Source: a virus | DNA: 48,585 nt | Virus record (IMG/VR): IMGVR_UViG_3300044684_000035 | Span: 1-48,585 of that record | Strand: one strand, 5' to 3' | Part shown: piece after piece, positions 17,653-27,393 of the stretch | Layout of the letters: every line of letters begins with the position of its first letter | How positions within the stretch are numbered: the first letter of the stretch is position 1 | The notes under the pieces: generated by a model | Seen by the model: only the letters and a program-made list of their open reading frames with translations | Databases searched by the model: none | What the model was told of the DNA's origin: nothing | Position numbers and translations under genes: made by a program

Positions 17653-17950
17653 TAGTAACTACTTCGGAGATTTCGACGTTACGAGTACGGAAGTAATCTT
17701 CTGCGTACTTCTGAAGTTTAGAAAAGCTAGTAAAGGTTTGGTCACGTAGTGCAGGAGGTAGTGCTCCCTTCTCGTACTTGAAGTACCAAAGGCAAGTCTC
17801 ACCATCCATAAGACCGTGTAGTTTATTACCACCGTCTTTGAACAACGTAGGGTCTAGTTGACCAGTAGAACCGACGGCGGTCTTGCCATCAATGAGTTTA
17901 AGATTAAAGACGCGGTCAGCGGCGTAAGTATTAGCAGTAGCGGAGATCAT
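17645..17950 (-). CDS. Small protein between the two tail tube genes
   Basis: I do not recognise this 101-residue protein. It is a compact alpha/beta protein with no membrane segment; the C-terminal half is helical (TSFSKLQKYAEDYF). It overlaps the adaptor gene by 4 bp and the nozzle gene by 8 bp. The position suggests a virion part or assembly factor. Confidence 0.65.
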   Translation of the reverse strand: MISATANTYAADRVFNLKLIDGKTAVGSTGQLDPTLFKDGGNKLHGLMDGETCLWYFKYEKGALPPALRDQTFTSFSKLQKYAEDYFRTRNVEISEVVTNA

Positions 17951-18849
17951 GATCTATCCCATCCTCTTAGTTTAAAATATTGAGGTTGTCCCCAACCTCC
18001 TCTGCCCCAACGTCCGTAGTTAGGAATGGCATCGAAGTAAGTAGGTTTGTTGACAACTGATTTGTTTTTCTGAACTTCAGACCAACCACGTTTTACTTCA
18101 CGGTCAGCGAGTTGATGTGGTTGTTGTTTGAGTTCGAAGAATGCAGCAAGCTTAGACTCGTTGAAAAGAAGAGGGAATTGCTCGTCATTCAGAGGTGGAA
18201 TGAAGCTATCCTGCATCAAGAACTGAGCAGTCTTGCGCCCCCAAGCCATTGTTTTAGTGGTCTGTAGGGTGGTGTCTACGGTGCTGTCATATGCATCGAA
18301 GACGACATATTTGTTATTAAGAATTGTACAATACTGAGGTGTCCGGTCTGTCTTGTAGTAGAAGGTATAGTTTTGACCTGTGACACCTTGGTTGTAATTA
18401 AAGCTTTTTACATTAGTTTCTTGAGGATTGAAATCCGTAACCATGTTAATGAAATCAAGATTACTGAGGATTTCTACGTCAAGGTATCCCGGAGGGATCA
18501 GACTTGGTACAGAATTACCAGATGAAGTAATATCTACATTAAGACTGTGGACAAAACCGTTAGAAGTACTTGTACCTACAGTGTCACTATCGAAATACTT
18601 AAGCCATTCGATGTGTTCGACGTCATCTGGGACGTACATCAAGACAGGTTTAGTAGGATCGGTTGAAGACTGTAATTGGACCAATCCTTCGAGATCACTA
18701 AGAGGAACTCTTGCGATAAGATCGAAGAATTTCTGCTTAATGATGTTAGCGACTTGTAGACTTTCTACAGTATCACCAATGGAATTGACTTCATCTGAAG
18801 ACATCGAACTAAGGATGTCTTGAGTCATTGAGAGAAGAGTTTGTCTCAT
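17947..18849 (-). CDS. Tail tubular protein A (gp11-like adaptor)
   Basis: The 300-residue protein begins with a helical region (ILSSMSSDEVNSIGDTVES, then IIKQKFFDLIARV) that matches the N-terminal helices of gp11-type head-to-tail adaptors. A beta-rich middle and a Gly/Trp/Arg-rich end follow. It would form the ring between portal and nozzle. It is immediately downstream of the lysis genes on the same transcript. Confidence 0.8.
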   Translation of the reverse strand: MRQTLLSMTQDILSSMSSDEVNSIGDTVESLQVANIIKQKFFDLIARVPLSDLEGLVQLQSSTDPTKPVLMYVPDDVEHIEWLKYFDSDTVGTSTSNGFVHSLNVDITSSGNSVPSLIPPGYLDVEILSNLDFINMVTDFNPQETNVKSFNYNQGVTGQNYTFYYKTDRTPQYCTILNNKYVVFDAYDSTVDTTLQTTKTMAWGRKTAQFLMQDSFIPPLNDEQFPLLFNESKLAAFFELKQQPHQLADREVKRGWSEVQKNKSVVNKPTYFDAIPNYGRWGRGGWGQPQYFKLRGWDRS

Positions 18850-19235
18850 TTACGTTGAGTCCAGTAAAGGTAAGCAGAACCGAAGAAGAAGGTTAGCAGA
18901 GCGAAGGGAAGAAGCTCCATAGACCCCATAAGAGGTTTAACACCCCAGACTAATTCAGGATGACGGATTTCAACCCAACGGTCCCATATAATGGTTCCGC
19001 AGTAGATACTTCCGGGAAACATAATGATGTCCCTGCAAACTCTTACCATGACGTCATTAACAAACAGGCTAACAAGCGAATTGCTAGCCTGCATTGTTTG
19101 TACACGTTCGTCAGAGTCAATCTTAGCAGTAGCTACTTTGGCATCAGACCTATTTTTAAAGATGGTTACAATTCCATCTACAATAGGACCGACTACCGGG
19201 ATAAAGGTTGCTACGCTAGACAGTAGACTAAGCAT
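18846..19235 (-). CDS. Putative holin with several membrane segments
   Basis: The 129-residue protein has a hydrophobic N-terminal segment (about 4-26), a charged loop, a central hydrophobic segment (about 72-88) and a strong C-terminal segment (about 102-125) ending in TQRK. This three-segment plan resembles 3TM holin-type proteins that let endolysin reach the peptidoglycan. It sits next to the endolysin gene. Which of the three small membrane proteins here is the real holin cannot be decided by sequence. Confidence 0.65.
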   Translation of the reverse strand: MLSLLSSVATFIPVVGPIVDGIVTIFKNRSDAKVATAKIDSDERVQTMQASNSLVSLFVNDVMVRVCRDIIMFPGSIYCGTIIWDRWVEIRHPELVWGVKPLMGSMELLPFALLTFFFGSAYLYWTQRK

Positions 19236-19497
19236 TATCGGTGTGACCGTGTGCCACGTAGGTAATCAAAGCCATTACAGCCAATCCCGTCGGGATGTAC
19301 CAAGGAACTGTCATCGTATTGAGGACGTCCTTGAACTGCTGTGAAGTCGTGACTGTATTTATTTCAGTTACGGCAGCAAGCAGTGCTGCACCTGAGCCTT
19401 GAAGACCAGCCCAGAGTTTAGTTTGCGACTGTTGCCACAGGCGCTGCCACCGGGGCAGGGGCTGGGGTGAAGAGGTTTTTAATCTTTTCGATTTCAT
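19228..19497 (-). CDS. Small membrane protein of the lysis cassette
   Basis: The 89-residue product starts with a basic stretch (KSKRLKTSS...) and has a hydrophobic C-terminal segment (PTGLAVMALITYVA, about 69-82) plus a weaker one near residues 31-45. It overlaps its upstream neighbour by 80 bp in another frame and the next gene by 8 bp. It could be a holin, antiholin or spanin component; no lipobox is visible. Confidence 0.55.
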   Translation of the reverse strand: MKSKRLKTSSPQPLPRWQRLWQQSQTKLWAGLQGSGAALLAAVTEINTVTTSQQFKDVLNTMTVPWYIPTGLAVMALITYVAHGHTDNA

Positions 19498-19618
19498 TTT
19501 TGATCGACGTTACATCGGCTTGGATGGAGGCCATATTCTGGCCACGGAGCCAATAGCCGAGACCAAGACCAGCGAGGACTTCGAACATGCCCCAGTTGAG
19601 GTTTGAGAGGATATCCAT
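19418..19618 (-). CDS. Small membrane/coiled-coil protein of the lysis cassette
   Basis: The 66-residue protein has a hydrophobic N-terminal stretch (about 10-25), a short coiled coil (33-48) and an Ala/Pro/Val-rich tail. Its last 80 bases overlap the next gene in another frame, an unusually long overlap for this genome. It follows the endolysin gene directly and might help lysis. Confidence 0.55.
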   Translation of the reverse strand: MDILSNLNWGMFEVLAGLGLGYWLRGQNMASIQADVTSIKNEIEKIKNLFTPAPAPVAAPVATVAN

Positions 19619-20256
19619 TAGTGTTTATTCCTGTAGAGGTGAACTATAGTTCCGATTAGCACTGCGGCTAGAATAGAACCGATTATAATTTCAGTTTGAT
19701 GTGTATGGAAGTACTGCGAAAGTGTTGCACCAATTCCGGTCGTAATTGTACCAGCAATTGGTCCACTTGTCGAGTCTTTCTTTGAAGCGGCGAGGTAATG
19801 ACTGTTCTTACGAAGACGGTCGACACGGTTATTCCAACCCTTCCTGAACTTCTCATCCTTAGGACGAGACGTAGCAAGATCGTTTAGGAAGTGTTTCATT
19901 TCATCGCAGATAGCGTCGATTAGCTGATCAGGGTCTTTAATAGAAGCAAACTTCTTGAGGTCTGCCTTAGGACGACCTATACCAGCAAGGACGCCATAAT
20001 TGAAACAAGCGTTATCAACACCAGCGGGAAGAGCATCACAACCAATAGCATCCCAGTATTTCGACTTGTAGATACTTTTGGCTTGGGCGACTGTGAGTGT
20101 TTTGACGTCATCTGGTGTAGCATCCTTCTTGATGTACATCCGGTAGTCTTTGATTGTAATACCTAGGTTAGTAGCCCCACCACTGTCACTGGGATCGTTT
20201 GTATAACCGCCTTCATCGATGAGAAGGTATTTAAAACATATATCGAAATTTTTCAT
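19618..20256 (-). CDS. Endolysin, GH108-type muramidase with C-terminal membrane anchor
   Basis: The 212-residue protein opens with the glycosyl hydrolase 108 signature: [18 protein letters not shown] with catalytic Glu15 followed by a LGIT segment. This family cleaves the glycan of peptidoglycan. The catalytic and accessory part ends around residue 165; a hydrophobic segment (about 188-206, [16 protein letters not shown]) and a short basic tail follow. Most GH108 endolysins are soluble, so a tail anchor is uncommon and implies membrane attachment until lysis, an idea akin to signal-arrest endolysins but at the other end. Confidence 0.88.
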   Translation of the reverse strand: MKNFDICFKYLLIDEGGYTNDPSDSGGATNLGITIKDYRMYIKKDATPDDVKTLTVAQAKSIYKSKYWDAIGCDALPAGVDNACFNYGVLAGIGRPKADLKKFASIKDPDQLIDAICDEMKHFLNDLATSRPKDEKFRKGWNNRVDRLRKNSHYLAASKKDSTSGPIAGTITTGIGATLSQYFHTHQTEIIIGSILAAVLIGTIVHLYRNKH

Positions 20257-21674
20257 GTGATTACAAATTCTGTGATTACGACGATACCGTTGCTTCCAGA
20301 ACCACCAGAGACGTTAGCAAGAGCACCTGCATAACATGTAGCCCCACTGCCACCACTTCCGTAGTTGTCACCGTTGTTGCCTGCGGCTGTAGATGAAGTG
20401 GACATCACTCCAAGGGCACCGCCTCCGAAGTAAGATTGTCCGCCATAGCCAGAATAACCTACTACGTTATTATTAGAGCAGTAGATACCATTACCACCAA
20501 CTTGTCCGGGGACTGTGAAGTCTCCAGTGCCTGCCGTCGTTGAATTACCTCCTAGGGGCATTACTACAGTGGCAGAACCGCCTGCACCACCTTTAGCGAC
20601 ACAGATAGTTCCGACTGAAGTATCACCACCAGAACCGCCTGTATTGGCACCTGCTGTACAAGTTCCACCAGTACCGATTGTAACGGCTTTAGAAGCGCCT
20701 ATGGTGGCCGCTGATGCGACTAAACGGGCATAGCCTCCAGACTGTCCACCACCTGCACCGATTGATGCAGTGGCGTTCCCTGCTGATCCTCCGCCTGCTC
20801 CACCGCCACCGACACATTCGATGATACAGTAGACCATACCGGCAGTAGGAGTGTAGGTTCCGTTAATTGTAAAGATTTGTTTATTGACTGAGAAAGTACG
20901 TGCGCCAGTAAGACCGTTGAGAGAAGCCAACGGAGCTGCCCATGTGGCATCGCCTCTCCACCAAGTAGATGAGGAAGCACCTGTGCCACTGCCGAGGTTA
21001 GTTACTGGAAGATTGCCTGTGACGCCTGTAGTAAGTGGAAGACCTGTGGCGTTAGTAAGAACACCACTTGCAGGAGTTCCTAAAGCAGGAGTAACCAATG
21101 TAGGACTGTTAAGAGTTGCTGTCGCAATAGTCGGCGATGTATCCATCACGAACTTAGTGCCAGTTCCTGTCTGAGAAGCTACTGAAGTCGTATTTCCTAT
21201 TGAAGTAATAGGGCCAACTAAGTTGGCGTTAGTCACGACAGTATTGGCAGAACCAACTGACAGTGAGGCAGCAGTTCCAGTCAAACCTGTACCCGGACCT
21301 ACGAAGTTACCGGAAGTAACTGTGGTGAACGTAGGGGTTCCAGTCCAGTCTACGGCGTAGTCTGTATTAGAAGATTTCTCTAGGATGTTATGAGTTGAAC
21401 CGCCTGCAGGAATGGTGGAGATAGTTCCACCAAGCTTCAGGGTATTGACGTCAGTAAGACGGACGGGTTCGAGAAGACTTAACGGTTGAGGGAGATTGAG
21501 AACACGGTTTGTGTTCATATCAATCGGACCACTCATTTGGTTAGGTGAAGTACCGTCCCTTGAGAGTGTGTTATCGAATGCCGAAGCAATGATATCGTTG
21601 TTTGCGTTAATAGTAGCTTGTGCAGAAGTCGTATCAACCAAGCTGCCTACATTTGAAAGAGTTACTTTAGACAT
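20253..21674 (-). CDS. Tail fibre with Gly-rich tip
   Basis: The 473-residue protein shares its first 75 residues with the tail spike encoded upstream ([37 protein letters not shown]), which is probably the particle-binding domain. The middle is a repetitive Thr/Ser/Gly/Asn-rich shaft, and the end (about 280-473) is very rich in glycine ([12 protein letters not shown] and further Gly-rich stretches), as in receptor-binding tips built of polyglycine helices. It probably recognises the host surface. Confidence 0.8.
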   Translation of the reverse strand: MSKVTLSNVGSLVDTTSAQATINANNDIIASAFDNTLSRDGTSPNQMSGPIDMNTNRVLNLPQPLSLLEPVRLTDVNTLKLGGTISTIPAGGSTHNILEKSSNTDYAVDWTGTPTFTTVTSGNFVGPGTGLTGTAASLSVGSANTVVTNANLVGPITSIGNTTSVASQTGTGTKFVMDTSPTIATATLNSPTLVTPALGTPASGVLTNATGLPLTTGVTGNLPVTNLGSGTGASSSTWWRGDATWAAPLASLNGLTGARTFSVNKQIFTINGTYTPTAGMVYCIIECVGGGGAGGGSAGNATASIGAGGGQSGGYARLVASAATIGASKAVTIGTGGTCTAGANTGGSGGDTSVGTICVAKGGAGGSATVVMPLGGNSTTAGTGDFTVPGQVGGNGIYCSNNNVVGYSGYGGQSYFGGGALGVMSTSSTAAGNNGDNYGSGGSGATCYAGALANVSGGSGSNGIVVITEFVIT

Positions 21675-23869
21675 TAGTTACCTGTGAGAACTCGATTAGG
21701 AAGCCAGTTAGTAGTGCCGACGTTAGTCCATCCAGTAAGAAGATATTTACTACCGGCTGTTCCTGCTTCAGACGGAGCAGAGAGGTTCTGAACTTCATCA
21801 CCTGCAACACCACTCCAAGCTGGTTGAGCTGTTCCGATAGAACCGCCGAGAACTCGGTTAGCACTGTTGACGTTTCTGAAATTATTGTTCTTAACACTAG
21901 CCTGTGTGTTATTACCGCTGATGCAGTAATTACTTCCAGTCTTGTTGATGAAGGTACAATCGCTTAGAGAAACACTGATGGTGTTGTTATCAATTGTGAC
22001 ACCATAGCCGTTAGACGAATCTGACATATCGAAGATTTCACCTTTGATTGTCAGACGTTCATAATCCTGAAGGCTTTGTGCATTCAAAGCTACGCTGCTA
22101 ATCGGTCCAGAGTATTTGTTATTCTGGAAGACGATTTCTTTATTGACGTGAGCTAGAGCTATATCCACACATCGATAACTTGACACGAAGTTATTGTTAG
22201 TGACACGCAAACTACCGAGATAGAAACTAGGCTGTACAATCAGACAGATGCCATCGCTGTTAGTAGTAGAGACGTAATTACCTTGGACGATATATACACC
22301 CAAAGCCGTAGCTGGATTGATACCTGAGAGATAAATTCCGTAAGCACCTGTTATACCTGTTACGACTTCGATGTGATTATCGAATACTTCAGTACAAGTA
22401 CCTTTAGCTGAAGAGAAATTCAACTCAAGGCTTGTTACAGCAATACCACCCCAACAGTTAAGAACTCTGTTGTTATGAACTCTACAACGGTGTCCGTCAT
22501 TAAGAGCAATACCTGCACGAGGTAGGATTTGATCTGTACGGAACTGACCGATGACGGTATTTCCGAAGATGTTTAAATCATTAGCCGTGGCTGTGTAGAT
22601 ACCCGCAGATGGAGGATTAAGAATGTAGTTGTTACAAACTATACCATCCGTTGGGGCAGATGCATCATCGGCCGCAGCGATAGAGTCGTAGATAACGATG
22701 CCGTAGTTGTTGACATCTTGACCAGTAAACTGAGAATACCTACCGGGATTGCGGATAGTATTTCCTGCGATGCGGAAACCGACATGGCGGGAAAATAAAG
22801 CTACGCCAAAACAGACGTCATCGAAATCACCTGAGTTACCTTCGACTACAAGTCCGGTACTATACCCTGTGCTACCAGTGCCGAAAGAGCAAAACCAATA
22901 TTTCTGTTGATTTCGGTAATTGCTCCCAGTACCAAGACCTGAAGAAGTAATTAAGTTGTTAGTAATTCGGGTGTCTTTAAATCCACCGCTTCCGTTAATA
23001 CCAGAGAAAATCCAGTAGTTATCGGAGAAATCTGAGAAATGGCAACTATCGATTACGATACCTTGGAAGGTAGTGCTGGAAGAATTATAAATCTTGATAG
23101 CACCAATCTTAGCTGAAGAGTAATCTAAGTTGGTTGGGTAGTTACTCTTAAACCACACACGGCGGACTTGCCAGTTGTTATGCTCTGACATATCCAGAAC
23201 AGGATGTGCAGTAGTAGCTGTAGGCTGGAGAGTACAATCTACAATCTCGATATTATCTACACCAGTTAAGGTAGTAGTGATTGTATAAGTACCGTGGGCT
23301 CCAGTAAGAGTCTTACCTGAAGAGTTGTTTATGGCGTTCTGCCATGCAGTAGTGTCATCTGCAGTAGTACCTGCACCAAACCATTGGGCGTTTACTATAC
23401 TGCCAGATAGATCGAGGTTCCAATACGCCAAAGAGACGTCTTGAAATGCGCCGGGACCACCTACGACGCCACGGACATAAGGGGCGTTACAAGTAGGGCC
23501 TGCAGAACCAATCTTACCGATAACTAATCTAGTAATGAAAGCTGGGATGTTTGTAGCCTGTGCTGTACTTACTTGGTCGAAATAGACGACGTTACTAGCA
23601 CCGGCGTTGTAGATCACTGTCGTATTAAATGCTGCAGCATCGAATTCTTGTTTACGTACAGGATCAGTCGGAGAAGTAGCAGCCGGAAGATTTAAGATAT
23701 GATTACTATTCATATCAATACTGGCATTCATCTGATTAGGAGATGTACCATCTCGGCTGATTGTATTATCGAAGGCGTTTACAATAGTAGTGTTATTACT
23801 ATTCATAGCGTTAACCGCAGTCGTTTCATTCTGCAGATTAACGATGGGGGCTAACGTTATTTTAGACAT
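21674..23869 (-). CDS. Tail spike with predicted beta-helix (putative depolymerase)
   Basis: The 731-residue protein has the same N-terminal particle-binding segment as the tail fibre gene downstream. After about residue 160 it shows the repeating pattern of right-handed beta-helices ([39 protein letters not shown] and similar turns with Asn ladders), found in pectate lyase-like tail spikes. Such spikes often bind and cut capsule or O-antigen; catalytic residues cannot be told from sequence alone. Confidence 0.82.
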   Translation of the reverse strand: MSKITLAPIVNLQNETTAVNAMNSNNTTIVNAFDNTISRDGTSPNQMNASIDMNSNHILNLPAATSPTDPVRKQEFDAAAFNTTVIYNAGASNVVYFDQVSTAQATNIPAFITRLVIGKIGSAGPTCNAPYVRGVVGGPGAFQDVSLAYWNLDLSGSIVNAQWFGAGTTADDTTAWQNAINNSSGKTLTGAHGTYTITTTLTGVDNIEIVDCTLQPTATTAHPVLDMSEHNNWQVRRVWFKSNYPTNLDYSSAKIGAIKIYNSSSTTFQGIVIDSCHFSDFSDNYWIFSGINGSGGFKDTRITNNLITSSGLGTGSNYRNQQKYWFCSFGTGSTGYSTGLVVEGNSGDFDDVCFGVALFSRHVGFRIAGNTIRNPGRYSQFTGQDVNNYGIVIYDSIAAADDASAPTDGIVCNNYILNPPSAGIYTATANDLNIFGNTVIGQFRTDQILPRAGIALNDGHRCRVHNNRVLNCWGGIAVTSLELNFSSAKGTCTEVFDNHIEVVTGITGAYGIYLSGINPATALGVYIVQGNYVSTTNSDGICLIVQPSFYLGSLRVTNNNFVSSYRCVDIALAHVNKEIVFQNNKYSGPISSVALNAQSLQDYERLTIKGEIFDMSDSSNGYGVTIDNNTISVSLSDCTFINKTGSNYCISGNNTQASVKNNNFRNVNSANRVLGGSIGTAQPAWSGVAGDEVQNLSAPSEAGTAGSKYLLTGWTNVGTTNWLPNRVLTGN

Positions 23870-23910
23870 TTAAATCCTTAATGAGAAAGGGGAGACTAGC
23901 TCCCCGATCT

Positions 23911-24369
23911 TTAGCTGATCCGCTTGAGAACAACCGTAACAGTGCAGTTAGCCAAGCTGGTGAGAGTACCAGCGAGGATGACGTTAATGCGGGAACCAGC
24001 AGCGATGCTGGTAGGAGACGCAATAACTGTGCCGTTAACAGTCGTATTAGCAGTACCTGCGAGAGACATAGTACCAGTCAGTTGGTTCGTTCCCGAACCG
24101 ACAGCCTGAGTACCAGTTGCAACTTCGATCTGCATCGTACCACTAGTAGAAGCAGTACCGAAGACAACCGAAGCTCCTGCAACTTGGAAGACACCTCCGA
24201 GCGAACCGTTCACGTAAAGTGTGAAGGACGTCGAAGATGCACCGAGTTGGGTGACGTTTGCATACTCGTAAGCGGGAAGAAGAGTTCCCGTGCCTCCAAC
24301 TTGGGTAGAACCAACTTGAAGAGAGTTAGCAATGATGTCGTTGTTAGAGAGATCAAGTGTAATAGACAT
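23911..24369 (-). CDS. Putative head decoration or fibre protein
   Basis: The 152-residue product is almost all beta-forming and small residues (Thr, Ser, Gly, Val, Ala) with few charged residues, typical of capsid decoration or fibre proteins. It starts with SITLDLSNNDIIANS, reminiscent of the tail fibre N-termini. GC-rich codons suggest high expression like the capsid gene. A short gap (23870-23910) separates it from the tail spike gene. Confidence 0.6.
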   Translation of the reverse strand: MSITLDLSNNDIIANSLQVGSTQVGGTGTLLPAYEYANVTQLGASSTSFTLYVNGSLGGVFQVAGASVVFGTASTSGTMQIEVATGTQAVGSGTNQLTGTMSLAGTANTTVNGTVIASPTSIAAGSRINVILAGTLTSLANCTVTVVLKRIS

Positions 24370-24421
24370 AGTATCCTTTCTAGGATTGGGGCCAGACGGT
24401 TCCGCCCAGCCCCGTTATCCA

Positions 24422-24958
24422 TTACTGAGTGATCGTACCGACACCACGATAGTAAATACGAACCTTGACCAAGCCAGCGGTATAAGTACCGGAAGCGAGA
24501 GCAGTGATGTAGTTCTTGTGGGTCTGGTCACCAGAAGCACCACCGATGTAACCACCGGCGGAGGTGGAACCTGCGGTCATCGAGACTTGATCGCCAGCAG
24601 CGTTAGTGCTAGCGTTAACGAGGGCGTTAACGAAAGCCGTGTTGGAGATCGCGGTAGCGACCGGAGGAGTGTTAGACGACGTCAGGTAGCCAGTACCGAC
24701 ACTGAACGAAGTACCACCAGCAGAGGCGGTTTCGACGTCAACCACAACCTTCTCGACGAAAATCTGAGTCGAGTTGGGGAAGAACGTAGTGTAGGACTGA
24801 ACCTTAGGAGACGTAGTCAGAGTCGTGAGATCGATAGTGAGTTCGATGCAACGGGTTTCACCGTATGCAAGATAATCACCACCGACTTCAGGAGTGGCCT
24901 TAGAAGTGCCATACTGACGGAAACGACCATCAGGATCGAGCCAATTGCCAGAAACCAT
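24422..24958 (-). CDS. Putative capsid-associated structural protein
   Basis: The 178-residue protein is beta-rich and Thr/Ser/Gly/Ala-rich, with the same highly biased codons as the capsid gene directly upstream. It is a likely decoration or head-stabilising protein. No family is recognised with certainty. Confidence 0.62.
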   Translation of the reverse strand: MVSGNWLDPDGRFRQYGTSKATPEVGGDYLAYGETRCIELTIDLTTLTTSPKVQSYTTFFPNSTQIFVEKVVVDVETASAGGTSFSVGTGYLTSSNTPPVATAISNTAFVNALVNASTNAAGDQVSMTAGSTSAGGYIGGASGDQTHKNYITALASGTYTAGLVKVRIYYRGVGTITQ

Positions 24959-24973
24959 TGTGTTGTTCCTTTC

Positions 24974-25933
24974 TTAGGCAGGCACTGCGCTAAGCGCGGT
25001 CAGGATGATAACCATGTTCTCCGGACGGTAGAGCTTGAAGCCCCATTCGGCAATCGTGAGATACTCAGTCTGCTGGAGGTCTTTGTTGAACTCCGAGTAA
25101 ACCGTCGGCATCTGACGGAAGGCACCAATCCAAGGCGTAGTATCGCCCGGAGTGGCAGAGAAGAACATATTGGCGACACCGTTAGTGACGGAAACGGAGT
25201 TGATGGTCTCGGAAGCAATCGCCGGGAGGTAATTGCTGACGTAGATATCAAAACCGAAGACGTTGAAGCGGAATTTGAAGCCGCTGACGATACCGTCCTT
25301 GGTGACATCACCCCACATCGGCATAGGCGACAGGAGGTTGACGAGGTTCGCTTGAGTTGCCAGAGTGTAAGCAACCGAAGGATCAACGACCGCACAGAGG
25401 TTAGTCATGGGGACGTTGGCCTTCTGGAGGGCGTACTGGGCCTTCTGGAAGTCAGCGAGAGAGATAGTTTGACCAGTACCGGAAGCAACCCAACGATGGG
25501 AAGCGCCGTTAATGGCATTGAGGTTAGAGGCAGTCTGTCCAGCGTTCGCCTTGGCGAAGATGTTGGTCTCAACGGCTTCCATGAGCGCACGATGCTGACG
25601 GGGCACGAAGGCCGCGATCACATCCTGAGCATAGAACGAGTCACGCTTGAACTTTTCCGAGATGGCGTTAGCAGCGTACTTGTAGTTGTCAAACGAGAAC
25701 GTGAAGTTACCCGTATCGAACTGGTTGTACTTGATCGCCATATTTTCGTTGAAATCAGCGGTCTCAGCTTCACCAAGTGAAGGAATGTTCAGAGTGTAAC
25801 CGTCAGGGAAGTCAGTGATAAGCTTGACAAACTTCATAGCATTCAACTCATCGAGGAGGAGTTCCTTGAGCTGACGGCTCCAGAGGTTCGTCCTGATAAG
25901 ATTCTGCTGGGTCATGTCGGTAAAACCGGCCAT
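24974..25933 (-). CDS. Major capsid protein (HK97-like fold)
   Basis: This 319-residue protein follows the scaffold gene, as expected for the major capsid protein. It contains a helical start, a long loop rich in charged and aromatic residues (FTFSFDNYKYAANAISEKF, about 75-95), a central helix (ALMEAVETNIFAKANAG) and beta strands towards the end, consistent with the HK97 fold. Codon use is strongly biased, a sign of high expression. AAGGATATC lies upstream of its ATG. Confidence 0.88.
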   Translation of the reverse strand: MAGFTDMTQQNLIRTNLWSRQLKELLLDELNAMKFVKLITDFPDGYTLNIPSLGEAETADFNENMAIKYNQFDTGNFTFSFDNYKYAANAISEKFKRDSFYAQDVIAAFVPRQHRALMEAVETNIFAKANAGQTASNLNAINGASHRWVASGTGQTISLADFQKAQYALQKANVPMTNLCAVVDPSVAYTLATQANLVNLLSPMPMWGDVTKDGIVSGFKFRFNVFGFDIYVSNYLPAIASETINSVSVTNGVANMFFSATPGDTTPWIGAFRQMPTVYSEFNKDLQQTEYLTIAEWGFKLYRPENMVIILTALSAVPA

Positions 25934-25957
25934 GTGAAGATATCCTTAGGTTTAAAA

Positions 25958-26692
25958 TTAAACGTCGAAGAAATCCATGCCTAGGTTAAAGGCATCTTTC
26001 TCCATTTGTGATTGGATTTTGGAATCAAGATACAACTTAGGATTGGTCTTCTTAAGTTCTTGGTAGTAGCTCATAGTCCTCTTCTCAGTCTTAGGTGCGA
26101 AACTATTGTTTCGGACATCACTGCGAGGAGGAGCGACAAAACCTTCACCTTGCTTGTCGTTCAAACCAAGAACCCTGAAGAAGGCTTCTGGTGATTTCTT
26201 AGCAAGACTGTTGATTTCATCTTTAGAGAGACCAAGATTATTTGCTTGTTCCTGAAGAACGGAAGTGACGTTGTCACCAAATCGTTCTTGTAGTTTAGAC
26301 TGGACCTTATTGAAATTAGCGGTCTCGCGCCGTTGAGCTTCAGTTTCCTGAATTTTCTTCTGCACGAGTTCTTCGATTTTCATAAGATCGAGAGGCTCTG
26401 TTTTCACTTCGTTCGCTGGGGGTTGTGCTACTTGATCGTTTGTGGGTTTGTTCGAGTTCAGTCGGTCGAGATACTCGTCCCACTTAGCCTTAGCTGTGAG
26501 TTCGTCCTTAGCATCTGTGTACATCTTACGGATTTCAGCATTGTTTGCTTCAAGCGTTTTGATGTGGAGATCGCTGTGGGCTTTAGCCTCGATTAGTTCA
26601 GCGGGAGCGTCAGGAAACTTCGCCTGCCACTTCTTCTTGAAGTCTTCGAGGAGGTTGGGCTGGTCGTTGCCCTGTTCGAATAGATTGCTCAT
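25958..26692 (-). CDS. Capsid scaffolding protein
   Basis: The protein is 244 residues from the ATG at 26692, or 249 from a TTG at 26707. It is highly charged and helical, with coiled coils around residues 60-165 and a conserved-looking end (PEAFFRVLGL, then YYQELKKTNPKLYLDSK), the usual layout of podovirus scaffolds: an oligomerising body and a basic C-terminal helix-turn-helix that binds the capsid protein. It lies directly before the capsid gene. Confidence 0.82.
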   Translation of the reverse strand: MSNLFEQGNDQPNLLEDFKKKWQAKFPDAPAELIEAKAHSDLHIKTLEANNAEIRKMYTDAKDELTAKAKWDEYLDRLNSNKPTNDQVAQPPANEVKTEPLDLMKIEELVQKKIQETEAQRRETANFNKVQSKLQERFGDNVTSVLQEQANNLGLSKDEINSLAKKSPEAFFRVLGLNDKQGEGFVAPPRSDVRNNSFAPKTEKRTMSYYQELKKTNPKLYLDSKIQSQMEKDAFNLGMDFFDV

Positions 26693-26948
26693 TGTCCTTA
26701 TGGTCAAGGTTGATTAAAAATTGAATATGTTTAAGGCAGTCAACGTAACCGTTGTAATGTGCCTGTCGGTAATCCCAATTAGGAAGGGCATACACTTGGG
26801 TGTTGCGTTCCTTGTTGTGGATGTCATCTTCCTCGGATTTCAGTATTTCACCGAGACGCTCAAGGACTCCCCGAGCGCTTAAGATTTCTCTTTTGAACCG
26901 TTCCTTTTCCTCATCGGTCTTGAGGTGCAGGGTCCAGTTACGAATCAT
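26610..26948 (-). CDS. Helical protein upstream of scaffold, unassigned
   Basis: The 112-residue protein begins with IRNWTLHLK and is largely helical and charged. Its last 80 or so bases overlap the start of the scaffold gene in another frame. It has no known family that I recognise, but a small gene at this place is common between portal and scaffold in related phages. Confidence 0.65.
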   Translation of the reverse strand: MIRNWTLHLKTDEEKERFKREILSARGVLERLGEILKSEEDDIHNKERNTQVYALPNWDYRQAHYNGYVDCLKHIQFLINLDHKDNEQSIRTGQRPAQPPRRLQEEVAGEVS

Positions 26949-27190
26949 TATTTACCTCTTGCGAGGTAAGAAACAGAATTAGAGGCCATCGCTCCAGACT
27001 CCATCATGTCTTTAGCAGCCGAGCTTTTCATAAGACCTTTGAGTTTCTGAAGTCCTTCCGAGCGCTGAGCTTCAGTAGGAAGAATAGTGCCATCGTGTTC
27101 AGGTGCAGGCATGTTGTGGTCAGGATGGTCGTCTTCCTTCATAGAAGGGCGACCGTATGCCGTAATTGACATATTGGTAGGTTCAGTCAT
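26948..27190 (-). CDS. Small virion-operon protein, unassigned
   Basis: This 80-residue hydrophilic protein is rich in His, Asp, Pro and Met at the start, and helical and basic at the end (EGLQKLKGLMKSSAAKDM). It overlaps both neighbours by one base, as expected for a working operon member. No function can be assigned. Confidence 0.62.
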   Translation of the reverse strand: MTEPTNMSITAYGRPSMKEDDHPDHNMPAPEHDGTILPTEAQRSEGLQKLKGLMKSSAAKDMMESGAMASNSVSYLARGK

Positions 27191-27393
27191 TAGAATTCAT
27201 CCGGGCTTTCTGGACCTGCGTCGTCACCATCTACGGAGTCGACAAAGCCGATGACACGGCCATAGCCAGCCGGAGGCTTAGGAAGACCGGGTTCGTTGTA
27301 CTGACCTTCCATTGATTTAATTACCGTCACAGGACCATTAGGACCGAGTGCAATTGCATCCGACGGATCGAGGGGATTCTTAGTGTTTACCAT
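27190..27393 (-). CDS. Small Pro/Gly-rich protein after the portal gene
   Basis: The 67-residue product is acidic at its end and rich in Pro, Gly and Asp, probably disordered. It overlaps the portal stop by one base. It may be a virion or assembly component; no family is recognised. Confidence 0.6.
   Translation of the reverse strand: MVNTKNPLDPSDAIALGPNGPVTVIKSMEGQYNEPGLPKPPAGYGRVIGFVDSVDGDDAGPESPDEF

Noticed and set aside
24332-25780. A 482-codon open frame on the plus strand over the capsid region
   Set aside because: It is antisense to the capsid and decoration genes and is an effect of their strong codon bias; its product is an Arg/Glu/Ser-rich low-complexity sequence.
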